From Sediminibacter sp. Hel_I_10 (GTDB lineage: Bacteria; Bacteroidota; Bacteroidia; Flavobacteriales; Flavobacteriaceae): DNA of 64,000 nt. Below, piece after piece: positions 25,681 to 34,764 of the stretch. Location: contig NZ_JHZX01000001.1 in the NCBI RefSeq assembly GCF_000688335.1, positions 372,001-436,000 of the forward strand, given 5' to 3'. Positions within the stretch are counted from its first letter, which is position 1, and every line of letters begins with the position of its first letter. Both the position numbers and the translations under genes were made by a program. Under the pieces are notes generated by a model. The model saw only the letters and a list, made by a program, of their open reading frames with translations, was not told the origin of the DNA and searched no databases.

Positions 25681-26523
25681 TTAGTCCAGTTCATCATGAA
25701 CAACCAAAAGTGGTACTTCTAAATGACTTCCAATTTTAGTGGTTGATGACCCCATAAAGAAATGCTCAAACATGAGCTCCTTATGTTTTATAAGCACTAT
25801 TAAATCAATATTGTTGGTTTGCACATAGCCATTAACAGCATGATGCTTTGGCAAATCATGAACTGCATAATAGACAAAAGGAACTTTATGGAGTACCGTT
25901 TTTAGCGTTTCTTGATCGCTATGTTTTCGCTCTTCATCTACGCTATTTTCGTTAATTCTTAAAACATGTATTTTTTTACTAAAGCTTTTGATCACCCTGA
26001 TCGCTTTAGAAAAAGCAACACCGTTCATAGCATCAAAAGGATCTAATGGAAATATGATTTCTTCGGGTTTTTTATAGAGAAAACCATCTGGCACCACAAA
26101 GGTTGCACAATCGACGTTTCTAATCACATGAATCGTATTGCTGCCAAAAACCTTTTCTTTAACTCCAGTATTACCTTTAGTTCCCATGAAGATAAAATCG
26201 ATTTGCTTTGAAATCACCAGTTCATTTACTGCATTGGTTAAATCGCCATATTCAACTATAGGTTCATATTGAAAATTGTCATTATCAAAGACTTTCACCA
26301 AATCAACGATAAGGTCCTTTAACTGATCTTTCTCGTTTTTGATGATAGACTGATAGATTGAATTAGAGCCAGACATTATAAGATCTCCACTAATATAAGA
26401 GGATGAACTTTTAGTGTGGAGTATAAAAAAGGTACAAATCTCTTCTTTAAGGAACTGCATGGCATAATGCATTGCGTTTATAGAATTATCTGAAAAATCT
26501 GTGAGTAAAAGAATCCGTTTCAT
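25681..26523 (-). CDS. Tandem-domain universal stress protein
   Basis: I start at the ATG at 26523 (MKRILLLTDFSDNS), matching the start of the paralogues and replacing an upstream TTG. That gives 280 residues. The first domain has FMGTKGNTGVKEKVFGSNTIHVI with an intact ATP loop. The second (IIFPLDPFDAMN) is degenerate. It is convergent with the other three usp genes and has its own Crp/Fnr-type promoter with the same spacing. It is the fourth member of the cluster. Confidence 0.9.
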   Translation of the reverse strand: MKRILLLTDFSDNSINAMHYAMQFLKEEICTFFILHTKSSSSYISGDLIMSGSNSIYQSIIKNEKDQLKDLIVDLVKVFDNDNFQYEPIVEYGDLTNAVNELVISKQIDFIFMGTKGNTGVKEKVFGSNTIHVIRNVDCATFVVPDGFLYKKPEEIIFPLDPFDAMNGVAFSKAIRVIKSFSKKIHVLRINENSVDEERKHSDQETLKTVLHKVPFVYYAVHDLPKHHAVNGYVQTNNIDLIVLIKHKELMFEHFFMGSSTTKIGSHLEVPLLVVHDELD

Positions 26524-26543
26524 GGTTGTCCTATTTAGAACCA

Positions 26544-26586
26544 TAAACATAATCTTAGTGAGAGACAATAAAACTGATATTCGTCA
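26544..26586 (-). promoter_or_regulatory. Class II Crp/Fnr-type promoter of the fourth universal stress gene
   Basis: On the coding strand the site reads TTGAC-GAAT-ATCAG (core 26575-26586, centre 26580.5). TATGTTTA reads leftward from 26551 to 26544, with its first T 29.5 nt from the centre, as in the other four promoters. The predicted start is near 26539, giving a 16-nt leader. Confidence 0.72.
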
Positions 26587-26667
26587 ATCTAAACTAACTA
26601 ATTCTAATTTAATGCTTTGCTTGCTAGAGTGTATGCGATATTCGCTTTTTAAATTCCGTTTGATGTC

Positions 26668-27891
26668 TCACTCAGCCACAAGTTCTGTCTCAATAACTGT
26701 TTGACTTAGCAAGGTGCGATGCACTGGACATTTAGAAGCAATTTCTTTTAATTTTTCCCGTTGAGAATCCTCTAAATCCCCAATTAATTTCAATGTTTTT
26801 TTGAGATGATCTATTTGACCAGGCTTATCAATTTCAACCATAAGATCATCGCTATGTTTCTTAGAATAAGTGATGTACACAAACACTTCTTTTAAGTTCC
26901 ATTGCTTTCGTTCTGCATACAGTTTTAAGGTCATTGCAGTACATGAAGCCAAAGCTGCACTTAAAAAATCATAGGGAGAAGGTCCAAAATCATCACCTTC
27001 TACAGATTTGGGCTCATCTGCTATGAAATTATGGTTAACGGTTTGAATATTGGTTGTAAAATTATGTTCTTGAAGATTTAAATGAGCCACAAGCTGTTCT
27101 CCTTTAGTTTCTAACATCTCATTTTTTTGACTTGGTAAATAAGCCCTTACCCATTGACCAATCATATTAGCAGCATAGTTGCTGTATTTGGCGTCTGTTA
27201 AAAGATGATCTGCGCCATCTAAGCTTATAAAACTCTTGGGATGCAAGGCATTTTCATAAATCTCTTGAGCATTTTCAATACCAACAATTTTATCAAATGG
27301 TGCATGTAATATTAAAATTGGTTTTCTGAGATTTTTTATGATCTCCGACAAATCTGTCTTATCAAAGTCTGAAATAAAATCTTGATCTATAACAAATGGC
27401 CTGCCACCTATATTCACCTCGACCTCTCCTTTATCTTTCACCTCATCAACCGCATGAGAAAATAAATGCGTCACATGTTGAATATTTGAAGGCGCTCCTA
27501 TGGTCACCACAGCTTTTACATTATCTAACTGTGACGCGGCTACAATAACTGCTGCTCCTCCTAAGGAATGTCCCACTAAAAGCGATGGAGCCTTATAGTT
27601 TTTAGCCAGGAAATCGTTAACAGCCATGAGATCCTCTACGTTAGCAGAAAAATGACTTTCTGAAAATTCGCCTTCACTTTTACCCAAACCCGTAAAATCA
27701 AATCGCAATACACCAAAACCGAAATTGGTTAAGGTTCCCGTAATATTTGTCACTGCTTTATAGTTGCTGCTGCAAGAAAAGCAGTGTGCAAAAATGACAA
27801 AATAATTAGGCTTTTGATTTGCAGGTAGCTCTAATGTGGCATGAAGAAGGTGCCCTTTAGAGTTCTTTATTTCTAATGTTTTGCTCTGCAT
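26668..27891 (-). CDS. Alpha/beta hydrolase fused to an OsmC-family domain
   Basis: I place the start at the ATG at 27891 ([14 protein letters not shown]). Codons further upstream overlap the DUF427 gene. The 407 residues hold an alpha/beta hydrolase (about 1-255) with [17 protein letters not shown], nucleophile elbow VGHSLGGAA (Ser about 107) and the late His in GADHLLTD. An OsmC-like domain (about 270-407) follows, with two peroxidatic-type Cys in LASCTAM and SKCPVHRTL. OsmC proteins reduce organic hydroperoxides. The hydrolase may release substrate or detoxify esters. Two Cys in OsmC position support peroxidase activity. It is the last gene of a leftward run with DUF427 and SelO. Confidence 0.9.
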   Translation of the reverse strand: MQSKTLEIKNSKGHLLHATLELPANQKPNYFVIFAHCFSCSSNYKAVTNITGTLTNFGFGVLRFDFTGLGKSEGEFSESHFSANVEDLMAVNDFLAKNYKAPSLLVGHSLGGAAVIVAASQLDNVKAVVTIGAPSNIQHVTHLFSHAVDEVKDKGEVEVNIGGRPFVIDQDFISDFDKTDLSEIIKNLRKPILILHAPFDKIVGIENAQEIYENALHPKSFISLDGADHLLTDAKYSNYAANMIGQWVRAYLPSQKNEMLETKGEQLVAHLNLQEHNFTTNIQTVNHNFIADEPKSVEGDDFGPSPYDFLSAALASCTAMTLKLYAERKQWNLKEVFVYITYSKKHSDDLMVEIDKPGQIDHLKKTLKLIGDLEDSQREKLKEIASKCPVHRTLLSQTVIETELVAE

Positions 27892-27907
27892 TGTTCTTAC
27901 ATTTTTT

Positions 27908-28189
27908 TTATTCAACCACTTGAACTCCTTTCCAAAAAGCCACCCTATTTTTAATTTCTTTCGCTTTATCAAACGGTTCTGGATAATACCAAGCAGCATC
28001 TTTATTGTTACTGCCATCTACTTCAAGCGTATAATAGCTCGCCTGACCTTTCCAAGGGCACATAGATTTTGATTCTGAAGGTTTGAAATAATCCTTCTCA
28101 ATGGATTCTTGAGGAAAATAATGATTGTTTTCGATAACGATGGTATCGTCGCTTTCAGCAATAGTTTGTCCGTTCCAGATGGCTTTCAT
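27908..28189 (-). CDS. DUF427 domain protein
   Basis: This 93-residue protein begins [26 protein letters not shown] and contains the family core [12 protein letters not shown] and [11 protein letters not shown]427 is a small beta-tent fold of unknown biochemical function. The gene overlaps the preceding small gene by 4 nt (ATGA) and is followed after 16 nt by the hydrolase-OsmC gene, so it belongs to the same transcript. Confidence 0.85.
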   Translation of the reverse strand: MKAIWNGQTIAESDDTIVIENNHYFPQESIEKDYFKPSESKSMCPWKGQASYYTLEVDGSNNKDAAWYYPEPFDKAKEIKNRVAFWKGVQVVE

Positions 28190-28449
28190 GATCTTAGTGT
28201 TTTAAGTTGATAGTGATTTAAAAAATGTATGACTTTTTCCATGGGCATTTCACAAGGCTTGATCAGTCTGGCTTTTGATGTGAGATAGATATTTAAACTG
28301 ATGACGTTGGTTCCTCCCAATTCTTCCGCATACATTTTTATACTTTTTCCGGCATTAAAATCCGTTCTTGTTACGCCATAAGTCTTATGTTGAAATGTTA
28401 CTTCAGAATACCCTTTAGGCAGTTTTTGAATGCGTTCTAAAAGATCCAT
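28186..28449 (-). CDS. Small conserved protein of unknown function in the selO operon
   Basis: I use the ATG at 28449 (MDLLERIQKLPKGY, 87 residues), whose A is shared with the selO stop (TAATG). An ATG at 28476 would overlap selO by 28 nt. The sequence has GVTRTDFNAGKSIKMYAEELGG and KPCEMPMEKVIHFL. My recollection is that similar small flavobacterial proteins are sometimes labelled peptide methionine sulfoxide reductase, but the MsrA GCFWC and MsrB zinc motifs are absent, so I leave it unnamed. Context suggests an oxidative stress link. Confidence 0.7.
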   Translation of the reverse strand: MDLLERIQKLPKGYSEVTFQHKTYGVTRTDFNAGKSIKMYAEELGGTNVISLNIYLTSKARLIKPCEMPMEKVIHFLNHYQLKTLRS

Positions 28450-30011
28450 TACGAACTGCAGGATAGCATAGAACATCCTACTTTATCCTTTGCCCAGTCT
28501 GGTCTTTTGGCAAACCATTTTTGATATTGAGGCTGTTCATCATACGGTTTTTTCAAAAGCGTGAACAACTCATCAATTAACTCATAGTTACCATCATTTG
28601 CGGCATCAATGGCCAATTGCGCCATATAATTTCTAAGAACATACTTAGGATTGACCTTATTCATTTGCTCTTGTCGCTCTTCTAAAGTCTGTATTTCTTT
28701 TTTCAATCGATGGGCATAGCTTTCAAACCAACGGTTCCACTGCTGCCGTATCTTATCTGACACCTCATTAATGTTATAGAACGCATCTTCTACTAACACT
28801 AAACCTTCTGCGACGGTTTCCGAAGTAAAACCACTTAAGTTTCTAAAGAACAAGGTCATGTCGGTTTCTGTCAATTCTAGATTTTGATCCAACTGTTGTA
28901 TGAGCTGTTCATCCTCATCACATTTAAGGTCAAGCCCTAATTTAGATCGCATCATCTCTAAATAAGCTTGGTCATAATCTGCTCTAAATTTCTGCAACAC
29001 TTCTTCCAATCCTTCTGCCTCATTGATTAAAGGGTAAAGGGCATTAGCCAATTGATACAGGTTCCATAATACCACATCGGGCTGGGCACCAAATCGGTAA
29101 CGTTTATGCTGCCGATCTGTCGTATTTGGGGTCCAACCTTTATCATAATCTTCAAGCCAGCCATAAGGACCATAATCTATGGTAAGCCCTAGGATACTCA
29201 TATTATCTGTGTTCATCACCCCATGAACAAAACCAACACGCTGCCAATGCACAACCATCTCAATACTTCTTCTCGCTATCTCACGAAAAAATGCGACATA
29301 TACTGCCTTAGATGGCGCTCCCAAATTAGAAAAAAAATGCTTGATGGTATAATCTGCAAGTTGCTTGAGTGCCACATGATCTTTTCTAGCGGCCAAAATC
29401 TCAAAATTTCCGAAGCGAATAAAACTAGGAGACACTCGGCATACTACAGCTCCTTTTTCATACTTAGCATTGCCATCATACATCATATCCCGAAGAACTT
29501 GATCGCCTGTTTCTGCCAAAGAGAGTGCTCGTGTTGTGGGCACACCAAGATGATGCATGGCTTCGCTACAAAGGTATTCTCTAACAGAAGATCTTAAAAC
29601 GGCCAAACCATCTGCAGATCTCGAGTATGGTGTCTCTCCCGACCCTTTTAACTGTAAGGCCCATTGTTGGTGCTTATGATTGACCTCAAAAAGATTGATG
29701 GCTCGCCCATCTCCCAACTGTCCTGCCCAATGGCCAAATTGATGACCACCGTAGCACATGGCATAAGGCTTTGTATCTGGTAAAACGGTATTCCCCGTTA
29801 CTAGTTGTAAAAAATCATTAGATGAAGAATCTTCCATAGTTAAACCAATATGATCTAACATTTCTGGAGACACATGGATTAATTTTGGTGTAGCCGTCTT
29901 TTTAGGAGTTACATAAGAAAAACAAGCATTGTGCACTTGCCTACGCTCATTTTCTTGAACAGGATCGGCGGGTAATTCTTTATTAAAGGTATCTTTTACA
30001 TTTAACTTCAT
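28449..30011 (-). CDS. selO: SelO/YdiU pseudokinase-fold protein adenylyltransferase
   Basis: The 520-residue protein has the family signatures YGGHQFGHWAGQLGDGRAI near residue 83, LKGSGETPYSRSADG, VRE, and the catalytic block HGVMNTDNMSILGLTIDYGP with Asn/Asp metal ligands. SelO transfers AMP to protein hydroxyl side chains and protects against oxidative stress. The C terminus ends GCSMLSCSS with the conserved penultimate Cys that is selenocysteine in some organisms. It follows msrA by 27 nt, so msrB-msrA-selO form a redox operon. Confidence 0.95.
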   Translation of the reverse strand: MKLNVKDTFNKELPADPVQENERRQVHNACFSYVTPKKTATPKLIHVSPEMLDHIGLTMEDSSSNDFLQLVTGNTVLPDTKPYAMCYGGHQFGHWAGQLGDGRAINLFEVNHKHQQWALQLKGSGETPYSRSADGLAVLRSSVREYLCSEAMHHLGVPTTRALSLAETGDQVLRDMMYDGNAKYEKGAVVCRVSPSFIRFGNFEILAARKDHVALKQLADYTIKHFFSNLGAPSKAVYVAFFREIARRSIEMVVHWQRVGFVHGVMNTDNMSILGLTIDYGPYGWLEDYDKGWTPNTTDRQHKRYRFGAQPDVVLWNLYQLANALYPLINEAEGLEEVLQKFRADYDQAYLEMMRSKLGLDLKCDEDEQLIQQLDQNLELTETDMTLFFRNLSGFTSETVAEGLVLVEDAFYNINEVSDKIRQQWNRWFESYAHRLKKEIQTLEERQEQMNKVNPKYVLRNYMAQLAIDAANDGNYELIDELFTLLKKPYDEQPQYQKWFAKRPDWAKDKVGCSMLSCSS

Positions 30012-30038
30012 GCTTGTTTTATACTTTTTGTTATCAGA

Positions 30039-30590
30039 TTATGCTGAAACTGATTTTAATTTTTCAGCGTGTAACTTTCTAAGTTTTGAAAGTTTTGGCT
30101 CAATAACAAAAGTGCAGTAGCCATAACCCTTATTATTTGAGTAGAAATTTTGGTGATCGTCCTCTGCCTTGTAAAAGGTTTCTGCTGCGCTAATTTCTGT
30201 AACAATAGGATCTTCGTAATAACTTTGCATGGCCTTTACTACGGCATTCGCAATTTTTTCTTGAGCAGCATCGTGATAGTAAATTACAGATCGATACTGT
30301 GTACCAACATCGGCGCCTTGCCTATTTAAGGTTGTAGGATCATGAGTGGTCATAAAAATAACCAACAAGTCCTCATATGACACCACATTGGCATCGTAAG
30401 TGACTTGCACTACCTCAGCATGTCCCGTTAACCCTGAACAAATTTCTCTATAGGTCGGTTTTCCCGGTACAGTACCACCTGTATACCCCGAAACGACCTC
30501 CTTAATACCCTTAACTTCTTGATAAACGGCTTCTATACACCAAAAGCATCCCGCGCCAACGGTGATTTGTTTTAAATTCTCTGTACTCAT
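30039..30590 (-). CDS. msrA: Peptide methionine (S)-sulfoxide reductase
   Basis: This 183-residue cytosolic enzyme reduces the S epimer of methionine sulfoxide with thioredoxin as donor. It has the active-site motif GAGCFWCIEAVYQ (catalytic Cys about 14), SGYTGG, YRS and the FYKAEDDHQNFY segment. No signal peptide is seen. Its ATG follows the msrB stop directly (TAAATG), so the two are co-translated. Confidence 0.96.
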   Translation of the reverse strand: MSTENLKQITVGAGCFWCIEAVYQEVKGIKEVVSGYTGGTVPGKPTYREICSGLTGHAEVVQVTYDANVVSYEDLLVIFMTTHDPTTLNRQGADVGTQYRSVIYYHDAAQEKIANAVVKAMQSYYEDPIVTEISAAETFYKAEDDHQNFYSNNKGYGYCTFVIEPKLSKLRKLHAEKLKSVSA

Positions 30591-31052
30591 TTAGCTGTTT
30601 TCTTTAATGGTTTCATCTACTTTCATGGCATCTGAATTGACACAATAGCGCAATCCGCTTGGTTCAGGTCCGTCAGGAAAAACATGCCCTAAATGTCCGT
30701 CACAAACATTGCACATCACCTCTACTCTCACCATACCAAACTTGGTATCTTTTTCATATTTAATGGCATTCTCTTTAATAGGCTGAGTAAAGCTAGGCCA
30801 ACCCGTGCCTGATTCAAATTTTATTGTAGAATCAAACAATGGGGTGTCACAGCAAATACAATTGTATTGCCCAGCATCAAATTTACTGCAAAAATCACCT
30901 GTACCAGGCGCCTCAGTGCCTTTCTGTCTTGCAATTCTATATTGTTCTGGAGTGAGTTGCTCCCGCCATTCTGCCTCTGTTTTTTCAACACGACGATCTG
31001 GTTCGGGATTTCCGTTGACACTATAATTGATAACATCTTTCCAAGTAATCAT
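30591..31052 (-). CDS. msrB: Peptide methionine (R)-sulfoxide reductase
   Basis: From the ATG at 31052 (MITWKDVINYSVNG, replacing an upstream TTG) the protein has 153 residues. It carries the structural zinc site (CICCD and CNVCDGHLG), the WPSF motif GTGWPSF and the catalytic Cys in LRYCVNSDAM. It reduces the R epimer of methionine sulfoxide and complements MsrA directly downstream. It is the first gene of the leftward redox operon. Confidence 0.95.
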   Translation of the reverse strand: MITWKDVINYSVNGNPEPDRRVEKTEAEWREQLTPEQYRIARQKGTEAPGTGDFCSKFDAGQYNCICCDTPLFDSTIKFESGTGWPSFTQPIKENAIKYEKDTKFGMVRVEVMCNVCDGHLGHVFPDGPEPSGLRYCVNSDAMKVDETIKENS

Positions 31053-31501
31053 AAGCTTATTTTTTCTGAAATTTTTATTGTAGTTGAAGTTTGTCGTAAT
31101 CAAGTACTTCTCATTACAACTTACCGGTCTTCTATTTTGGCATTATTGCTAGAACCCTAAGTTACGAAAACCTTAAAACCTTGGTTGTAAATAGTGCTAG
31201 AATTAAGAGGATTTTAAGAGCTGAACTCGTGAGTTTTTTTTGAACTATTTATATAAGCAGAATATTTCGGCACAATAAATGTTTAATTTCGTCTTGACAT
31301 CGATTGCAATTTTATATTTCTAATCTGGTCCAGTTACCACCTACTTTTTTTTGATAACCATGGTCAAATACTTATCATTTCCGAAGTAAAAATTTTAGAA
31401 CTATAGAATCAAAACATACTTTTAGTAATTTGAACCATCTCGTTTTGAGACGTTAATTAAGCATAAAGCCACTCTAACATAATTAAAGATTTAAGAACAT
31501 T
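31053..31501. other. 449-nt divergent intergenic region
   Basis: It separates msrB (leftward) from a small membrane protein (rightward). It holds TTGA-N9-TCAA around a perfect ACCATGGT palindrome (31351-31367), which may be an operator. The spacing differs from the Crp/Fnr-type sites in this window. I see no small gene or RNA in it. Confidence 0.45.
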
Positions 31502-31813
31502 ATGAAACAAATCGTTACACTATTAGGTCTAATTTCAGCCATCACAGCGGTGGTTCTTGCCGTCACATCTTTCTCCAATATGGCTTACATCCCAGCCATA
31601 TTAGCATTGGTTTTAGGTGCTCTATCCTTTTTTATTTCTAAGCAGAAATCGAAAAAAGCAGTCCAGTTGATCTTTTTATTGACCATTTTATCTTTAAGTC
31701 TTACCATTTATAAAAGCATTTATAGTGAAGAAGAACCTTCTGAAGTTGATCAATTAGAAGACGTTGAAAATCTTCAAATTAAATCTGCTACAGATAGTAT
31801 TGATGTGCAGTAA
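31502..31813 (+). CDS. Small membrane protein of unknown function
   Basis: The 103 residues contain three hydrophobic segments (about 4-22, 26-45 and 52-72) followed by an acidic, soluble C-terminal tail (SEEEPSEVDQLEDVEN). There is no recognised domain. It precedes the first M28 peptidase gene by 76 nt in the same direction. Confidence 0.7.
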   Translation: MKQIVTLLGLISAITAVVLAVTSFSNMAYIPAILALVLGALSFFISKQKSKKAVQLIFLLTILSLSLTIYKSIYSEEEPSEVDQLEDVENLQIKSATDSIDVQ

Positions 31814-31889
31814 ATTATACAGCTCAATACCATTTTCTAAGATTAATTTTCTTTTATTTGGAATCTAGAACCAAACCAACAGTTACCAA

Positions 31890-32927
31890 ATGAAACTTCA
31901 ATTGATTGCCTTATCGCTAACGTTGGTTGGTTCTTGCGCCACATTAAACCACGAGCAGAAAATAAAGCAGCTGCAAACCAATATCGTGTTTGAAGATGCC
32001 GAAGTGGTTTCTAAATATGCTGAGACCATCACCGCGGATGAATTAAAAACACATGTTTACGCCTTTTCATCAGACGCGTTTGAAGGACGACGCTCTGGAG
32101 AAGTTGGTCATCACAAAGCCGCTCACTTTCTTAAAAATTATTACCTACAAAATCAAATTGCCTCTCCTTTTGGAGGAGAACATTACTTTCAAGCTATTCC
32201 CGAATCGTTTTTCTCACGAGATCTAAAATCGTCTGAAAATGTTTTGGCCTATATAGAAGGCAGCGAATTCCCAGAAGAAGTGCTCATCATTTCTGGACAT
32301 TCTGACCATGAAGGCTTTACCGATACCGAAATTTATAACGGAGCAGACGATAATGGTTCTGGCACCTCGGCCATTATGGAGATTGCGCAAGCTTTTAAAA
32401 AAGCAACCGATGATGGTTTTCAACCTAGACGAAGTATTTTATTCTTGCATCTCACTGGTGAAGAAGTTGGCTTAAAGGGCTCGCTCTATTACACCCAGCA
32501 TCCCGTTTTCGCAATGAAGAATACCATTGCCGATCTTAATATTGATATGATTGGCCGTGTGGATGAAGCACATACAAATAACCCTAATTATATTTATATT
32601 ATTGGGGCCGATCGGCTGAGCACAGAATTACATTATATCTCTGAGGCTGCTAATACGCAGTTTACCAATTTAGATCTGGATTACACCTTTAATGCAGAGC
32701 GCGACGCCAACCGCTATTACTATCGCTCAGATCATTATAATTTTGCATTGCAAGGCGTACCTGTAATCTTTTACTTTAATGGCGAACATAAAGATTATCA
32801 TGAACCTACAGACACTGCCGAAAAAATAAATTACAAGCTTCTCCAAAAACGGACACAACTGATTTTTTCTACGGCTTGGTATTTGGTCAATACCGATAAA
32901 CGCATTATTGTAGATCAAGACTATTGA
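31890..32927 (+). CDS. M28-family zinc peptidase, lipoprotein
   Basis: The 345-residue protein has a lipoprotein signal (LVGSC, Cys about 16) and a single M28 aminopeptidase domain with the dizinc ligands in SGHSDHEG (His), GADDNGSGTSA (Asp), LTGEEVGLKGS (Glu-Glu with the general base), DMIGR (Asp) and YRSDHYNF (His). It should cleave N-terminal residues from peptides in the periplasm or at the outer membrane. Unlike its 3' neighbour it lacks the protease-associated insert. The two genes look like a tandem duplication. Confidence 0.93.
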   Translation: MKLQLIALSLTLVGSCATLNHEQKIKQLQTNIVFEDAEVVSKYAETITADELKTHVYAFSSDAFEGRRSGEVGHHKAAHFLKNYYLQNQIASPFGGEHYFQAIPESFFSRDLKSSENVLAYIEGSEFPEEVLIISGHSDHEGFTDTEIYNGADDNGSGTSAIMEIAQAFKKATDDGFQPRRSILFLHLTGEEVGLKGSLYYTQHPVFAMKNTIADLNIDMIGRVDEAHTNNPNYIYIIGADRLSTELHYISEAANTQFTNLDLDYTFNAERDANRYYYRSDHYNFALQGVPVIFYFNGEHKDYHEPTDTAEKINYKLLQKRTQLIFSTAWYLVNTDKRIIVDQDY

Positions 32928-33022
32928 TTTGTCGTTAAATAATGTTAAAGCCAATCCCCTGAAAATAAAAGGTTGGTGGAATTTTCGTAATATCGTAAAC
33001 TTAAAACTATAATTACTACTTC

Positions 33023-34591
33023 ATGAAAAATGCCTTAATAGTCATTGCTTCTGCCCTATTATTTGCAGGATGTGGCTCTTCAAACAAAACCACTTCTGAA
33101 AATTCTAAGCCTAAAGCAGCAGCAAATCCCGTAGATTATGCGAGCACAATTACTTCAGCGGAGCTCAAGGAAATGCTCTACACCTATGCTTCAGATGAAT
33201 TTGAGGGCCGTGAGACTGGTGCTCCTGGTCAAAAAAAGGCGGTTAACTATTTAAAAGATCAATATATCGCTATGGGCATCCCTTCTCCATTACCTGGAGA
33301 CACCTATTTTCAAGACGTGCCATTGCAAAAACAAAAAACACCAGACGTCGAGTTCTCTGTTGGAGATACAACATTCGAGAATTTTGATGATTTTCTGGTC
33401 TCTGGAAGCGTACAAACACAAAAATTAGATATTACTGAAGTTGTTTATGCTGGTTACGGGATAGATTCTGAAAATTATTCAGATTACGATGGCCTTGATG
33501 TTAAAGATAAAATTGTACTTATAAAAGCAGGAGAACCAAAAGATTCCGATGGCAATTACTTAAGCTCAGGTTCTAACTTAGACACAAAATGGAGCAATGG
33601 CAGACAATCTGTATCTTCAAAACGAGATGCTGCAGAAGCTAAAGGTGCTAAAGCCTTATTATTTTTATATCCAGAACTATTAGAGCAATATGGCGCCTAT
33701 TACAAACAGTTGGAATTATCTAGCAACTCGGGCAGAATGTCATTAAAGTCTAATGACATCCCAATGATTTCTATGTTAATTAGTAATGCAGTTGCTGAAG
33801 CCATCTATCCTGAAATTCAAACAGCAGATCAACCTAAAGTCTTAACTACAGGCTTCACTATAAACATTACAAGTAAAACTGAGGAGGTTGCTTCTGAAAA
33901 TGTCGTGGCCTTTATTAAAGGTTCTGAAAAACCAGATGAAATTTTGGTCATATCGGCACATCTAGATCACGAAGGCATTAAAAATGGAGAAGTATATAAC
34001 GGTGCTGATGATGATGGATCGGGCACTATTGCCATTTTAGAAATTGCTGAAGCTTTTAAACAAGCAGAAAAAGACGGCTACGCCCCAAAACGATCTATTT
34101 TGTTTTTACACGTTACTGGAGAAGAAAAAGGACTTTTGGGATCAAGACACTATTCTGATAACGATCCTATTTTTCCTTTAAAAAATACAGTGGCCGATTT
34201 AAATATTGATATGATTGGACGTACCGATCCCGAGCGTGAAGGCGATCGTAACTATATCTACTTAATTGGTAGCGATAAATTAAGCACAGAACTTCATACA
34301 ATTTCTGAGGAAGTCAATTCAAAATATATGAACATCACCTTAGATTACAAGTATAATGATGATAATGATCCTAATCGTTTTTATTACCGCTCAGATCATT
34401 ATAATTTTGCTAAAAACAACATACCGGTCATCTTCTATTTTAACGGCACCCATGCAGATTACCACCAACCTAGTGATACACCAGATAAAATTCAATATGA
34501 TCTGCTTGAGAACAGAGCTCGCCTCGTGTTTTATACTGCTTGGGAACTCGCCAATCGCAATGACAGAATTACTGTGGACAAAGCGCAATAA
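33023..34591 (+). CDS. M28-family zinc peptidase with protease-associated domain, lipoprotein
   Basis: The 522 residues start with a lipoprotein signal (LLFAGCGSS). A short N-terminal part, EFEGRETGAPGQKKAV, is shared with the upstream paralogue. A PA-type insert (about 130-290; VVYAGYGID, DVKDKIVLIKAGEP, AEAKGAKALLF) precedes the peptidase domain with SAHLDHEG, NGADDDGSGT, TGEEKGLLGS, DMIGRTD and YRSDHYNF. All metal ligands are present. The gene ends just before an intrinsic terminator. The role is peptide scavenging at the envelope. Confidence 0.95.
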   Translation: MKNALIVIASALLFAGCGSSNKTTSENSKPKAAANPVDYASTITSAELKEMLYTYASDEFEGRETGAPGQKKAVNYLKDQYIAMGIPSPLPGDTYFQDVPLQKQKTPDVEFSVGDTTFENFDDFLVSGSVQTQKLDITEVVYAGYGIDSENYSDYDGLDVKDKIVLIKAGEPKDSDGNYLSSGSNLDTKWSNGRQSVSSKRDAAEAKGAKALLFLYPELLEQYGAYYKQLELSSNSGRMSLKSNDIPMISMLISNAVAEAIYPEIQTADQPKVLTTGFTINITSKTEEVASENVVAFIKGSEKPDEILVISAHLDHEGIKNGEVYNGADDDGSGTIAILEIAEAFKQAEKDGYAPKRSILFLHVTGEEKGLLGSRHYSDNDPIFPLKNTVADLNIDMIGRTDPEREGDRNYIYLIGSDKLSTELHTISEEVNSKYMNITLDYKYNDDNDPNRFYYRSDHYNFAKNNIPVIFYFNGTHADYHQPSDTPDKIQYDLLENRARLVFYTAWELANRNDRITVDKAQ

Positions 34592-34618
34592 GACAGTAGA
34601 AATTTTATATGAGTTTAC

Positions 34619-34653
34619 AAAAAACCTCGCTATGTATTTAGCGAGGTTTTTTT
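34619..34653 (+). terminator. Intrinsic terminator after the M28 peptidase genes
   Basis: AAAACCTCGCT (34621-34631) pairs with AGCGAGGTTTT (34640-34650) around an 8-nt loop and is followed by further T. It lies 28 nt after the peptidase stop. Confidence 0.85.
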
Positions 34654-34732
34654 ATACTATCTATTTAATCTTTAGGTTTTTGAGATACCGTAAATGGAAC
34701 TGATCTTACAAACAACAAGACAATTAAAAACA

Positions 34733-34763
34733 AAAAACCCTTGCATTAGATGCAAGGGTTTTC
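34733..34763 (-). terminator. Intrinsic terminator of tRNA-Arg
   Basis: AAAACCCTTGCAT pairs with ATGCAAGGGTTTT around a 3-nt loop immediately downstream of the tRNA on the minus strand, followed there by a T run. Confidence 0.85.
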
Positions 34764-34764
34764 G

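Noticed and set aside
27892-28017. Longer N terminus of the hydrolase-OsmC protein from an upstream start
   Set aside because: Those codons overlap the DUF427 gene by over 100 nt in another frame and are rich in Lys/Leu without homology. The ATG at 27891 starts the conserved sequence.
31351-31367. TTGAT...GTCAA inverted repeat upstream of msrB as another regulon site
   Set aside because: The spacer between the TGAT and GTCA half-sites is 7 nt instead of 4, and no -7 element lies at the 29.5-nt distance.
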